From Macrobrachium rosenbergii (taxonomy: Eukaryota; Arthropoda; Malacostraca; Decapoda; Palaemonidae): DNA of 64,000 bases. Positions 22,690-37,400 of the stretch are shown here, piece after piece. Both the position numbers and the translations under genes were made by a program. The stretch covers positions 37,549,538 through 37,613,537 of the forward strand of contig NC_089741.1 in NCBI RefSeq assembly GCF_040412425.1, given 5' to 3'. A model generated the notes under the pieces. It was not told where the DNA came from and made no database searches. It worked only from the letters and a program-made list of their open reading frames with translations. Each line of letters starts with the position of its first letter. Positions within the stretch are counted from its first letter, which is position 1.

Positions 22690-23420
22690 TTCAGAGATTA
22701 TATTAGAAAGTTTATAGTGAGTCATATAGGCGATAGCGATGGTCTTTTGTTTTTTGTTATTGTTTATGTAATAGTTTATGGTGCAGACGATGTTGCGCTT
22801 CGAGATTGTGGGGGGGTCTTATCTTACGGTTTTTGAAGCCGAATGTTTTGACTCTGGTTTTCCATTCGCTATTTTATTATTTATCCAGTAAATTATTTTT
22901 TGTCAACTATGTCCTGTTATCTCTTTTTTATTATTATTGTTTATGTAATAGCTTATGGGGCAGACGACGTCCTCATGGAAGAGGAATGGTCTTATCTTGC
23001 GGTTTTCGAAGCCCAGTATTTCAGCAGTGGCTTTATTCGTTACTTTTCATGTTTTATTTTTTGTATCCAATTAATTTATGTCATCTACTTCCATTGTCTT
23101 TTGTACTGTTATTATCTACGTAATAGATTATGGCGTAGACGACATGCTCCGGGAATCACGCAATATCTTATCTTGCGACTTTTGAAGCCCAATGTTTTAG
23201 CCACGATTTATTAGTTTTATAGTTTTTCCATTTATTTTTTCCTAGTACATGGCGCTGTTTAGATTTTCGATGCTTTAGTGTTCTTTGTTATTGTTTATGT
23301 AATAGTTTATGGAACAGACAATTTACCTGAGAGGGGGTGAATGGACTTTTCTGCCGGATTTTGAAGTCCAATGTTTTAACGCCGGTTTAATGCATCAGTA
23401 TTTTATTTGGTTTACTATTT
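22690..23420. repeat. Four-copy tandem repeat of about 180 bp upstream of POLRMT
   Basis: TTATTGTTTATGTAATAG plus TTATGG(T/G)GCAGACGA occurs at about 22753, 22936, 23109 and 23288. Each is followed by GTCTTATCTTGCGGTTTT and GAAGCCCAATGTTTT-type text. The array starts about 115 bp upstream of the POLRMT ATG, so it overlaps the expected promoter-proximal region. The small open frames inside it look incidental. Confidence 0.85.
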
Positions 23421-26400
23421 TGGTACTCCTATTTTCGTTAGCTATTTCATGTTTTTTGCTTGTTGTTCACACCAAGCTTCCTACTCCCTTTCAAACGTGC
23501 TGGCATACGGTGACTTAATCGCACACGGTAACTTAATTGTGACCGACCACTACTCTACAGTCAACAAAGTATGACCAGAAAATACCTCATTACTTTAACA
23601 ATTTAAGTCATTGTTGAACGTTGTTGTCATAATCATTTATATAACAAAATTTGGTCCTTACAAGTCATATTACTCTAACTACTTTAGTAATTCTCATGAT
23701 AGTTTCCTGAAAATGCCTCATCATTCACTGAAAATGTTATGAATTACTTCTGTCTTTGTCTTAAGAGATAATTTTATCACCCTTTTCATGCATCCTGCGA
23801 TTGCTAAATATGGGATATATTTTTTTAATTTCCATGAATTTTAAACCAATCTCAGTACAGTACTAGAAGGGGCAAAGCATATTATCTTTCCCATTATATC
23901 TGGTTATCTCAATAAATGAAGTAGCACGGTCATATTTAGACTTGGAGCTGACCCTTAGTGTAGTCTAGTTTGTTTCTTGACCTCATTAAAAAGTTAACTT
24001 TGTGATATCAGAGAGTTTTCCACAAATCCTTTGTCTGCACATATTTAGTGTTTTATTATTCATTAACGTCCCATCAGTTCTAGTGAACTTTACCATGTCG
24101 CTGCAGTTCAGGCAGAAATGAAAATTCCAAAAGAAAAATGTTTCAAATTTCATGTGTGCTTTAGTCACCGACAGATTATGGGGTGGTGTTTGGGTTATGA
24201 TTCAGGGTATTGCATGCAATGAATTTGAAAATCTTTAAACAAGATGTGCTTACTAAGGCATACTCCCCTGTATACAGTAGTGTTAGCAATAAAAAATTTA
24301 AACTAAGCCTCTAAGCAAAAAAACCTCAGCTCTCCCAGGCCTGACACAAATAATCTGTTCACATACAGTTAATTTTACTGTGATAAGAAAGTCAACTTAT
24401 ATTATCTGCTCAAGAGATAAACAATCTTTGCCATCTCCTAGGATGCTTGTGTGTAGATCTGCAGCATCTCCTTATGTGCACTTTTTGTTGTTTCTTATAA
24501 CACTTGTGTGGTCCTACACATAGCAGTCCCATGACCTCTCTTTCTCTTAATTAGTTTTTGACTTCTGGTCATTTCCACTTCCGAATTACATCACTCCCAG
24601 AGTGCGTCTTTATTTTGTACCTTTTACCTTTCTCTTCCTCTAGTGAATGCATGCTCCCGAGTACATCAATATTGTATTTTCTTTTTCTTAGGCTCTATGA
24701 ACATGTCTTTCCATCTTTTCATCATCTAAATTACCTTTTCATTCTCCACAATCAAATCTCTCTGAAGTCTTCTAATGCCAACTGAATGTCCTTACCTGTG
24801 AGTGAGATCTTAAGTCTTCAGTTTGTCATGAGTAACCACCAGCTGGCTCAAAGAATCTAGCTAACTTATAATTCTTTTTATGAATGAACCTTCCCATGTT
24901 ATACTGTAAAAAGACATTGATCACCTATTTACTGTGCTGATCTCTACCAGAAATGAAGGCACTATAGGTTTTTTGGACATTATTCTACCAGAATAGGTCC
25001 AATAAATGGATCTCGAAGTGGTGTATGGTAACAGGTATCATCATCAACAGCATCTCATCAGTAACCTGTTTGATACTGCCTGGCAAACCTGGACGACAAG
25101 AAATATATAAGTAAATAATTCAGTCACTTGCAATAACAACGTAAAAATATATGAGTCATAATGAAAGACTGAAAAAGGAGTCGAGTAGTTACAAGGGTTT
25201 TCCTAATGAGTTTCACTCAGGAAGAACATCTTTCACCTCTAGTTTAGTCTTAATTTGTATTTACACAAACAGTAATACTGGTCTAGAACCCAGAAACTGG
25301 TTCATACACATCACAATTCAGTTTGTTAAAACTGTACAGCAGTTCACTATAATTCTGCAAGGCACTGTTAACTTTTAAATTTTGGGTCTTGAAAGTAAGC
25401 TTTTCTCCCTATACATTCCCCACTTTTTGCATATTTTGGTTGTAATACTCTTACGACATCTCCTGATTCCATCAGAATGAGGAATGACTGGTTCTCCAGC
25501 AGCTTTTAGTAAAACAATTTTTATTTCTGGTAGTACTAAAGTTTGTGTGTTTTTATCAAGAACTTACCTAACCTCTTCAGCCATTACATTTTCAACTTGT
25601 CTTTCTGTCACAAATCAATATCTCCTAGTTCATACTCTTTGTTCAGTAGATTTTTGAAGTACTGCATTCATCATTTCATCATTCCGTGTACAGTAGAAGG
25701 TAAAATTTAAAAAAAAAATAGCAAAAATCTCCACAAGGCATTTTCTATCAGTATTGGAGATGATCAGGTACACAAATATTTCATCTCTAAACTTCAATAT
25801 GGGATAGCGGTCACAAATCAGATCCATGAAGGCTCATTCAATCAGATGGAATAAGTATGACACACCCATATATAAAGTGTACGTATATTATACAAGCTCA
25901 TAATTACAACAACAGAGTATCAGTACAGAAACTTATCAAACCTTACATCAGCACTGAAAGTTACAAGTGATGAAACCGGTTCTCGACACAACAGAGTTTT
26001 TGAAATGCTCTATGGTCTGCAAACAAAATTAAGAGTTATCTGGAGTCTTGCTGCATGGTTTGCATACACAAAACTGAACACTTCCAGAGGTTTTCTCATT
26101 TTGGTATTGCTGTATGCATCACTCTCCTTACACATGCTTAGTTCTCTCATTCTCCCCCTGCCATATCATGTATAACCACGCAGCTGTTGTGATTGTACGG
26201 GGTGGTGAAGGTAGTTCAATGACAGCATGAACCCATTCCCTAGCAGTAAATTCTAGTTGTCATTTATTCACAGTACATTTGTTAACTTTGAACCTTCTAA
26301 ATATCCATGCAATGCTGGACATTTTGTAATTTATTAAATTATAACAAACTGTTTACAACTTTTGTACTGCTCTATTCTTCTACTCTACTAACCATCTCCT

Positions 26401-29351
26401 GTCATTACAATTCTGTTCTATAAATCTGCTTTACTTTCCAAGTCATAAATAAAAAATAAAATGCCAAAAATCATGTGGACTGTATAAAGCCTAATAAACC
26501 TAATAAAATGGTACACAAAATACAAGTCATTCCTCAGATCTTAAAATCAAATTCATATCAATATACACAGATCGTCAGCATGAACTATGCAAGAATTTTA
26601 ATGTCCTCACTTCTGTAATCTAGAATTTCATGTTCCTTATAATAAACAATATTATGCCAATTCTCTCAAGATTATAAACAAGTTACAATGCTTGAATGAA
26701 TCAAAGGATGGACTGAATTTTTAACCATCTACATTATAAAATTTTGATGAATTCCAGCATTACCAACATTCAGAACACCCAGAGGTATAGGTCATCAGCA
26801 AGTGCCCCTAAAATGAATAAGCATAATTCTTTCCTAAGAAATATCATTGGAAAGAAATTGATTTTTAAGGCTCTGTATGTACGAGTAAAACTCTATACTG
26901 GTGCAAAATGCTCCTTCAATTCTTCTCAATAACAAGACTTCAGCCATAACCCTGACATCCATGGTCAGTAGCAGAATTATAGTAGAAACAAACCTGCAAC
27001 AAAAAACACTACAGTTAGAAGTCTTAATCACTAACACTAAACATCTAGACCTTAATTTTAAAACTGAGTCTCAAAAGAAAAATGGACATATTAGTGATGT
27101 AACACATCTAAAAACAACAAACCAATTTTCCAGCTCATGAAGACCTCCACAGAAATCAAACTAGAGTACTTTAGAATGTCTGCCCCACATTCTGCCTGAC
27201 ATTTTTTGTTAAAAAAAAGTAAATAAAATACTCTGTTTGGAGATTACAAAAATAGATCATTCCAGGTTTACAACATGTGAGATCACAAGTATGTGAAATG
27301 GTTGCCACCATTCCCAATCTGAAAAAATATACAAAATCAAGGTTTTCAAAATCCCAACTAAGGATAAAAAGGAGACAATAGGAAAAACTGCCAAGCTAGG
27401 GGACACAGGTCAAACAAATAAGATACATTGCTCAACACTGACTGGGGTGTGAGATAGAAGGTACTTTTGGAAACAAGCATGTAAAGAGTATACAGCCCTT
27501 TGGCTTAACGTCATCACATTTGGCAAAAAGTCATTTATTTTGGGAAAGCAGTGATGTAACTGTGGCTCCTCTACATACTCCTGTAGTATCTCCAGAGAAG
27601 ACTCTGTAGGATCTACTTTGGTGGTAAGACCCAAGACACTTGAAGAAAGCACATCTCTGATTCTTCAGCCCTCAAGGTCCAAGGGTGACATTAAGCAGAA
27701 TGCCAATTTCCTGAACTAAAGGCAGGGTTCCTGTCCCTGCAATCATTTGTCATGTCAGCAGAACACAAGGTTGTCAGTGCTATGGCAGACAACAACACCG
27801 GAAAGTCGTTTGCCTTAGGAACCATGGAAGAACAAGATCTTAGCCTCTGTGTTATTTGGTGGTGGGTATCTTTGTGCAGACAGACAGGGACCCTCTTCCA
27901 CTCCTGTTTTTGCTCCCAAGACTTAGAAAGACAGCCCTTAACATCATAACACCGCTACACTTATCGTCCAAGTTGTGACGTTCACTATAGCAGATGACTC
28001 TCTCCCCTTCCCTGAGAAAGCATGACACCACATAAATTTTAATCAATCAATCAATCCCCCCAAGAGAGCCATTTATCATTACCTCAAAAGAACTAGGAAC
28101 TTGAAAGACATGAACTGGAAGCTCTACTTGTTGACACACATCAATGGAGGATGCATGCCATCATGAATGCAGGTCATCCACCAAATTGTATTCATGTGTT
28201 CTGGAGATTGAGGCTAACCATGTAAGACTGACTTGAAATGAAATTGGGGTTCTCTCAACTTTCCTAGCTATCATGAAGAACACTGAAATTTTGGCCATCA
28301 TGAATGGAATAATGTCAACCTGAAAAACCTTTTTCCTTAAAAGTAGCCTATAAGGATGGAATCTTAACTCCTTGGACCTCTGGTCAAAGGAGTCGTGTTC
28401 TGTGAACAAAAATATGTAATAACACCATTCCTGTTCATTTATTCATTCACCGTCGCAAGACAAATCCACCAGACATCTACAAAGGTTAGGGCTCTCAATT
28501 CTTCAACCTTCCACCCAACTGTGATTCAAGGTTGTGCATAACTAACAAGTTTGGTAAGAACAGAGAGTCTTATAGTTTACATACAATGTAATTTTCATAC
28601 AAACCCATCAATCATTTAATGACCACTTCCCATTCTTGCTGGGTCACATTCATTCTACATAAAACATTTACTACCAAGCAATAGGCCAAAAACATCCAAA
28701 GCATGAACAGTGGCTTTTTAGTATTCTGCTATTTCTGTATGCAAGACATACAAATATGAGTATCTGGGGAAATCTGGATCAAGAATGGAGGCTCAGTATA
28801 ACTGATAGGTGTTTGTATAAAAACTTATAAGAAAAATTAAATTTCTGGGAGCAATTGAAACAACAAAGTTTGGGATCAAAGATACCAATAAGAACCACCA
28901 AATATATAGAATCAGGAGATTCTATGTTACACAGGAGAGTTTTCAGAATAGTTTTGACTGAGAAAGGTAAAAAAAAAAAAAAAAAAGGATATATGGCTTT
29001 AGGTTGACTCCTTTAAAGGTTAACAGTAGTTCAAAAGTGAAAAGAGATGGATGCAGATGTATGCACTTTTGGCCAGTGTCAAGTATGAACTGGCGGAATC
29101 TGAGGCAGTTTTTTTACACAGGGTTCAACCTTAATTTGACCTTTAAACACAAGAACGAGCCAGCGTTTGTTGTCTTGTTTTCTCTAGAGCTACTTTCTCA
29201 AAGGAAAAGCATTTAATAGCAAACAAAAATGTATGAATGAATGTATAAATTAAATGCATCTCGAAAATGTGAATGACTTCAGTTTGATAGAAATATGATA
29301 ATCTTTCATTGGTTTTAAAAATATAACACGAAAACTTGTTACGAATCACCT
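23421..29351. other. Intergenic region, no gene supported
   Basis: I see no exon with both good splice sites and a recognisable protein. A segment at about 27410-28060 (minus) begins with (GATT)n and TTTATGTGGTGTCATGC and holds short open frames. It may be an old transposon or SINE, but I cannot name it. The rest is AT-rich. Confidence 0.4.
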
Positions 29352-29565
29352 ACCTTTTCACTAAGGTTATGAAGAGATCCACCCTGCTTCTGTCCTATCA
29401 ATCCTGGATTCATTTAGCCTTCATGGATTAGAAGCTACGCTACCACAGCCAAGCTTCAGAAGGCTTATGCTGCTACAGTTCGAACAGCTAAACTTGACGC
29501 AGTACTCGAAGACAAGGTATCCTGGTCATGCATGGAAGGCATACACCCGACCACTTGTGGATCAC
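29352..29565 (-). CDS. Possible first coding exon of an unidentified gene
   Basis: The minus-strand acceptor TTTTATCTCTGCAG at 29566 and donor AAAAG/GTAGGT at 29351 bound 214 bases. All three frames are blocked in the first half. From an ATG at 29411 the frame MNPGLIGQKQGGSLHNLSEK runs open to the donor in phase 0. This could be a 5'UTR-plus-start exon. I found no convincing downstream exon, so it may also be a non-coding RNA exon. Confidence 0.3.
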
Positions 29566-31221
29566 TGCAGAGATAAAAATAGGAATTAGCAAAAATTCTC
29601 CTAAACGATCAATACCAACTTACCATACCAAATACTGTAAAATCAACATTTCATTCCACACTGGATAGGCTACATCACAATTTTGAAATGACATTGCAAA
29701 GTATGGTAATTAAACACTACGAGTAAATTTTAGCAAAACAATTTTTTTTTTTTGATCAATCAGCACTGTTTGTTACTAAAGCATCATATCAAAATTTACT
29801 GACAAAGATTTACGACAAGGCAGTGAGAGAACAACAATTCAGCGTACAGCTGGTGAAACAAGTCAGCCAGAGCTGATGGGGTAACTTTACCTGCTGAGCC
29901 ACAGACCGATGCTGATTCCGGCAGCAAACATTCTTCGATATTTTTGAGGCATGTTTTTGCTATGCCTCTGATTTATTATTATAAGAATTGGTAATCAAGC
30001 CATGTCACCGTTGTGGAAAGCAGCAGCATGTACACTGCGCATTTAAAAGTGACTTGTGAGATGCATAGCTTTTAAATTTGAAAAGGAATGACTCAAAACT
30101 GACAATGAACACATAGGTGACATGGTGATGTGAATCAGTGCTTACTAAGTATATTGATAATAAACTAAAACAAAAATGAATGATGGAAATTAAAAGAAGG
30201 TGATAAGTTGAAACAAAAAATTATGCCATATCATTTCAATGAGATTCCCTTCAGACGACAAACAATAAAAAAGATTCCCAAAATATTCCCAGGCTGGAGG
30301 AAACCGGACTGACCACAAACGGACACAGCCCCGTGTCGCGCCCACACAATCAAAAAAAACCTATGAACCCATGGCCAAGGGGAGATGGGAGACACCAAGC
30401 ATTAAGGTTTGGGGATAAGACAAGTTCTGTTATATATGAATTTGGGATGAATTGGAAGGGAAACTTGTGTCTGGAATTTAGACATTGAGACACAAAACTC
30501 TCTTCCCTGGTAATGTGAACTCGCTGATTGCCACTAAGGTTGCATGAACAGGACAGTGTGTGTGTGTCTATGATTTTTCATAATGCTAGAAGTTGAATTG
30601 ACTTATGTTCTCATCTTCCTCCATACAAAATTTGAGATCATGCAACCTTCATGATAGGTAAAAAAGTTGAGAGCCGTAAATCAGGCAAATGATAGCTTTA
30701 AGCATGCTATTTAAAATCTAAACACCCATTTCATTTACTATAAATTTATTTCCTTAAACTATGTGAGAACATATAATTAAAAATGAGTGAACTGCCTCGA
30801 TTGCACAATATATATATGTATATATATATGTATTAAACTAAGAACAAAGAGATATTGATACAAGATCTCATTGTAACCTTAAAAGAGAATGACTTATTAT
30901 CTGGAAAATTTACAAAAGCTTTATGAACACTGTCATAAGTATAAAATAAATTGATTTGGACTTTATAGAAGCTTAAAAGAACAAATACTGTACTGTACTG
31001 TACTCTCCATCTAACTCTAAAAGTACGTAGAATGATTACACTAGATTCAAATACAATCTCATCATCGTCAAGTATTTCATTTCATCTAAAGTAGAGCAAT
31101 AAGAAGTGGGTGGCACAGGTGGGTGGGTGGCAGTGGTCATGGCAATATGCCTATGGACCCTCAGTTGAAACTTCCATGGGGTGGACCCCATTTCACTTCC
31201 AATTCTAGTCCCCCAAACTAT
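29566..31221. other. Intergenic region; candidate 3' flank of the 31-39 kb gene
   Basis: A minus-strand AATAAA at 30745-30750 lies about 470 bases past the stop at 31222 and could be its polyadenylation signal. Otherwise the stretch holds AT-rich DNA and a short TA run at about 30808-30831. Confidence 0.35.
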
Positions 31222-31419
31222 TTAAGGGGCTTGGGGAGTCATAGGATCATCGGTGCTAATCTCCTCTTTTATAGCCACCCCGTTCTCCTCTGTCCGGTCC
31301 ATGGATTGGGGTTTTGCCCCATCCCCCTCGGGGGCGTCCGAACTGTCCTCATTAGCTTCACTATTTTCCTCTTTATTGTTTCCTTGCATGGCTGCTTCCG
31401 CTAATATTTTATCCACGTC
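31222..31419 (-). CDS. Exon 3: acidic C-terminus
   Basis: The acceptor is CACAATTTACAG. It reads DVDKILAEAAMQGNNKEENS, is rich in Glu/Asp/Ser, contains an IKEE match to the sumoylation consensus, and ends DDPMTPQAP with TAA. Entry phase 0 matches exon 2. The intron between them is 5.8 kb. Confidence 0.6.
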   Translation of the reverse strand, partial: DVDKILAEAAMQGNNKEENSEANEDSSDAPEGDGAKPQSMDRTEENGVAIKEEISTDDPMTPQAP

Positions 31420-34400
31420 CTGTAAATTGTGTGAAATATAATGTTAATATGGTGTGGGGTGGGCCGGGCCCTGTCCACTAATGACAAGTAAGCAAAAGGA
31501 GAGGGACCACCCTCGCTACGACAAATCCTCAAAGGCAAAGGCAAAATTTTGGATTGAATGCACTCACACAGAAATAGTATCAAGGTGCAAGACAGCTTGG
31601 AACTGATAATTTGAGGATTGTGTATATATTCTCTAGCATCAAAAATTCTTGCAATGACATCTACTGAGAAACTGAGGACTTTCCACAAAGACTGCTACGA
31701 TAAATTTTGAAAAAAACCACTTAAACAAATTTTACCAAGGACCAACCACAATTTACTTGAAAAAAAAAGGCCCCACTTGACTTCACATTAACAAAAAAAA
31801 CTAGGCACTGTGTTGACGTTAAAATTTAAGTTTCTGAGCCCATGCCCCGAGAGACAGAGAGAGAGAGAGAGCACCTTAGCTCATGCATCAATGGTTTGGA
31901 TACAAAATGTGAACTAAGAGTCGTCCTGGACCGGTTTCCGCTGTCAGGATAAAAAAGGTGATGTCATCAAATGATAAGTGTTTTTCATATTTCTTTGTCA
32001 AGAACAACTCACAAAGCATCATAAACATTCGTGTTTTTCAGGAAGCTAATTAACCACATGCCCATTCATGACGACATCACCCCGTGTTCCAGAGGTCTCT
32101 TTTTCACCCAACTTCACAGGACCGAGTCATGAGGAAAGAATGGTGGACGAATCCATGGACATGTGACCTTTAATTTTCACGTAAAGAGTTCGTGTGACCG
32201 TCCGTGACCCTCCAGTATGTACGAACAAAGACATATGAGCAAGCTGGAAAGCTTCCAAACGTGGTTAGAAAGCAGCTGGAAAGCTGCAACAAATAAAATT
32301 CTAACTTAACACTGATACGACTTTTCACCAAACTATCATAATTTTGAACTTGGAAGTCTTATGAAATTAATAAGAAAAACACACACACAGTCAGAAAGCA
32401 TATCATTAATTAACTTAACAACCATAATTGGTTCACAAATCCTAACAATCCTCACAAGAACACTGATCTTATCAACAAACAACACTGCTTTTGGGATAAA
32501 CTGAGTCATTTTTACTTATAGGCTGAGAGAGAGGGAAAGAGAGAGAATTTACCTCCATATTGGTTCCACCCCTTTACCAGGAGATTTTTACCTATAGGCT
32601 GAGAGAGAGGGAGAGAGGGAGAATTTACCTCCATACTGGTTCCACCCCTTTACCAGGAGATCAGTTCCTCTTTGGTCCAGTTGATATCATTCTCAGCTAG
32701 CACTGTGCTGGGCCCGCGTTCGATACTCCAGGCCAATGAAGAATTAGAGGAATTTATTTCTGGTGATAGAAATTCATTTCTGATAACGTGGTTCGGATTC
32801 CACAATAAGAAGGTTCCATTGCTAGGTAACCAACTGGTTCTTAGCTGTAAAATAAGCCTAATCCTGGGCCAGCCCTGGAGAGCTGTTAATCAGCTCAGTG
32901 GTCTGGTTAAACTAAGGTATACTTAACTTAACCAGGAGATAACTCGCTAATGCCCTTCCCTAAGTGGGCTTGAAAATTATTTGTAACAGCTACTGAAAGA
33001 CAAGTTCCACCTGACTCTGGAACTGGAAACAAGGTGAAAGATCTAGCTGGAACTATGACCATGTTGCCTCATCAGAATGATCCACAGCTTCACAACTTGG
33101 CTCATTTAGCACAATATCAAGAGACAATTCCATGAACTGGAGCCTAAGAGAGCAAATGAGGACGTACAAGTAACCTTGGCTGGATTATGGCTTAGTGTAG
33201 GTTGGGGTAAAGAGCACTTGAGACCAGTTCTCAGGCTGTGGTGGAACTGATGAGCAAAGGTTTCTGGTTTTAATGGAACAGAATGGAGTCTAAAATTTGG
33301 GCCAAAGGCCAAGGACTGGGACCTATGAGGTCATTCAGCACTGAAAGGGAAATTGATATATAAAGGTTTGAAAGGTGTAACAGTGAGCAGAAAGGATATA
33401 AAAAGGTTTGAAAGGTGTATCAGGAATAAACAAGTAAAAAATGTGTCGAAGTTTCTTGGCGCAATCAAGTTTTCTGCACATCGTATAATCCAGGACCACC
33501 AAAAACAGATCTATCTTTTGGTGGTCTCGGTATAATGCTGTATGAGCCACTGCCCATGGAATTTTAACCACGGCCCGGTGGTGGCCTATCTAATATAACT
33601 GCCAGAAGCATATTATGGTTAACTTTAACCTTTAATAAAATCAAAACGTCTGAGGCTAGAGGGCTGCAATTTGGTATGTTTGATGAGTGGAGGGTGGATG
33701 ATCAATAGACCAATTTGCAGCCCTCTTGCCTCAGTAGTTTTTAATATCTGGGGGCTAACAGAGAAAGTGCATACAGAATAAAGTGAGGACAGACAGAGAA
33801 AGCCGGCACAATAGTTTTCTTTTACAGAAAACTAAAACCTTTCAGTTGCTCTATGAAACAACTGTTAGGAGAGAGTGAAAAGTAAGATGGAAGAAACAGA
33901 ATATAAACACAGGTACAGTATAAACAATGAAAGGGGTTGCAGCTAAGGGCAAACAACCTTGAATAATGCCTACAATGCACCATGTGCAAATTTCCTAAAT
34001 AATGTGTAATTTCAATATTCATCATGAAAACCAATAAAAATCCAAGGATTGCTTAACTGAAAAAAATTGTGTGCAGACCCATCATGTACCACCGGCTATT
34101 TTGTGGTCCTCATGAATCCTACCCATTCTCTTTCAGAAGAACAATTAGAACAACATCTGCTGCCTGCATGGTAGCACTGCGTATGTGTAACATTGGACCT
34201 TGGCTTCCAGGGATAAAAGAATTTCACTTTTCAGGGAGTCTAGCCAGCTGTGATAAAAGTGAGGTTGGCAGGCTGGATACCATCGATGACGTCTGTACAG
34301 GAAAAAGTTCATTTTGCTTTTGCATATCAAATTTGCTGATTGTACAGCAGCACCATAAACATTTGCCTGAGACTATCCTTTCATTACAGGGCCGCTAGCC

Positions 34401-37400
34401 AAAAATCACTGCTAACCAAAAATCAGAGATAATAGCTCCGAAAACCCTGCTTAATGGCGCTGTTAACGAGATCGGTGCCGAAATCCCCACTTAATGGCCC
34501 CGTTAACCAGAGATCAGTGCCGAAAATCCAGTTAATAACATCGCTAGCCAAGCACCGTAACACCAAAATGCTGTTAATTGATGCCACCGGTAAGCAGGGA
34601 CTGCCTGTACATTTTTCAGACTTGGAAATCCCAGTCACCCCAATTCACCTTCATCACGACTGAGAAGCTTCTGCTGTGTATGCCCAGTCCTACACACCAT
34701 ACACACTCTCTTGACTTATATCATCCACTTTTTTGGTGATGGAGTCCCGAAGAAGCAAAACTGCAAGAGAAAAGGAGCAAGTCTTTGAATTACCCATTTC
34801 CACAGAGGAGGGAATGAACAAGCTGAAGAAAATCTTCTAATAAACATTTGCTACTGACTACTGCAGCAAAAGCCTTACAACAAGAGTGACAGTCAATAAT
34901 GGCCAACATAATCTCAGGATAGGACTGCAGTTGCAAACTGGCCAAAGAACTGTTATTCATTTGTCAATGGGAAGTTGCTATTTGTGAACGACCCTGTAGT
35001 AGATGAATGAATGCTTTCAAGGCAGTGAACCTGCATTCAATATGGGCAAAAGAAGCAACATAACCCTCTGCTTCAAGATGGCTGTTGTGCAGTGGATATT
35101 TCATTTGCTGGACACTCTTCAATCCGTATCTTTCCTTGCATTGCCAAAGGAGGGACAAGAACCATCAGATCATATTCCAGGTCCTACACAGCACTCTGGT
35201 ACTCAGAATGCTATCCCTACTTTGCTCTTGTGAGCCTGAAACTTTAGAGATTGACAATGGCAAAGACTAGTCTCGATAACCAGCCATACCTGGGTCAAAC
35301 CAGTTATGCTGAAAAGGATTTGTGTAGAAGATCCACAGAATCCTCCAAGGACACAAGGACGGCCTGCAGGAACTTGTACCACGTGCTTGATCACCCTGGT
35401 AGCGCCACATTCTGTGCACGAAACTGCTAAAGGAAGGTGCTGGTTCTGTTATTAGAACAACCTAGGATAAAAAGACAAATACATATTGTACAACACAATA
35501 CGTGTAAATGTGAGCAGCGATAGCACTGCTTCTCTAATGTGATGGCACCTCTCCTCTGTCAATAGCACAATGTCCTTACAAACCAGTCCTTACAGCAAGA
35601 AATCAATAAAATCCAACAATTCCGCTCTATCCACTGATCTTACCTTCTCAAGTGGGAATGGGTAAAGTCTGAGGCAAAACCACTCGACAAAAATACAAGC
35701 CTCAAAGGGGATAAGTTTGAGAAAAACTAAAGCTGATCCCAAAGCAATCAACAAAATTCAATCTGCTACTTTGTTTGGCTGTGAATAATGAAATTTTAAA
35801 GCACTGCCAACGACCTCATCACGCCTGGTTTGTGAAAAGGATGTTGGTCACGCCCCATCAAAAGTTTGGTCAGCAGAAACCTAACCTTCATCAATTACTA
35901 ACACCAGACCTTTCATCTACCTGCAAGCAAAGTAAACAATTTTCAATCTTGCTCGACTAGTTCATTAAAGTATAGTAGTGGCTGGGGCAACATCTTGTTC
36001 CTGTAGATGTATCCAACCACTTGCGCCAACACCCACAGCACTGTATTGTGGCAGTTAATCCACTGGGTGTTGGCACCTATCCAAGTCTGCAAAGCTCCTG
36101 ATAGCTACCTGTCAAAATGAGACCTAGGCCATGATTCCTCTAACCTAAAGCAAGTAAAACTACACCATTTCTTAAAGCTTCCAGCTACCTTGTTCAAAGA
36201 ATTCTAGACTACATAAACTGTCCACCACTGGAAACAAAGTTGACGTTGAAAATAGCTCAATAACTCACAGTACTAGTGATTTCACAGCTAAGAATGTTAG
36301 TGCCATAAAACTGTAAAATACTGATAGGAAAAAATGATCTAATGAAAATATTGAGGCATGAAATAAGTTTACATCCAGCAGATCAAAATAATCACAATAA
36401 CGACCCATATAACTGTCACCCAACACGGTAACCAAGCCCACCTAATTTGTAAAAACACTCATCACTGCTAGCAAGGCACATGACCAGAAGAGAATCTGAC
36501 ACTGCAAAGAGACTGGAGCAAAATAAGGGGGAAAGGAAAAAGTAAACTAAACTCATCCAGGATTATCTAGAGGGAACCTTGTTGCCAACAGGATATACGG
36601 ATGAGAATTGAGGTTATTCACCAGAAACCTAGGGCCAAGGACATTAGCACACAATGTTGCCATCCAACCAGCTTATGATCTAATTATTATTCAGGAATAG
36701 TGCCTGGCATCCATTGTGAATATGAATTAGGCAAATGCACATGACAGGTTTGTACAACAAATATGCTTACAGTTTTACTGATCACATTCATTCAGCTCAT
36801 TGAGTTAATAGGAAATCTTTTAATGGACATGAAGCTAAACAATCATCAAACACTTTCCAATAATTTTACCTAAAACATCAAAGGAATCATCATTCCATAA
36901 TACAGAACTTCTTTCCCAAATCAAGTATACTGTAATGTCATTTCAATTAACTTCAGTACTTCGATACAAATACAAGTTTAGCTTAGAGAACTGATGCAGC
37001 AGTATGCAAACTACCTGCCAACGATTTGTCAGACTGCTCAGTAAAGAAGAACAATAATTAATCCAACACTGCACACTCCACAACTGTTTTCTTTAACCTT
37101 GTAGGAAGCTAACCGCATCTGATATTTTGTATCACGAGGGACAAGGAGGATCCGTCACACTATTCTTTCCTTTCCTAACTGGTGAGAGCTACCTGATTTG
37201 ACAAAACGGAAACACCTACCTCTTCCGGATGTGCTCCAATATACTCTAGTTTGGCTTCCCGTAGCATCGTCGTTACTTTATTTCTCTGTTCTTTAAACGC
37301 ATCCCAATCATCCTTATTTTTCGTTTTCTTTGCCTTTTGGTGTAACTTGTGCTTCTTCATAATTTCGTTCTTCATCGCTTCCGTTACCCACGGTTTGTTC

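Noticed and set aside
27410..28409. Minus-strand open frames of 64-82 codons
   Set aside because: They are separated by stops, with no recognisable domain. The GATT run and phrasing suggest an old repeat.
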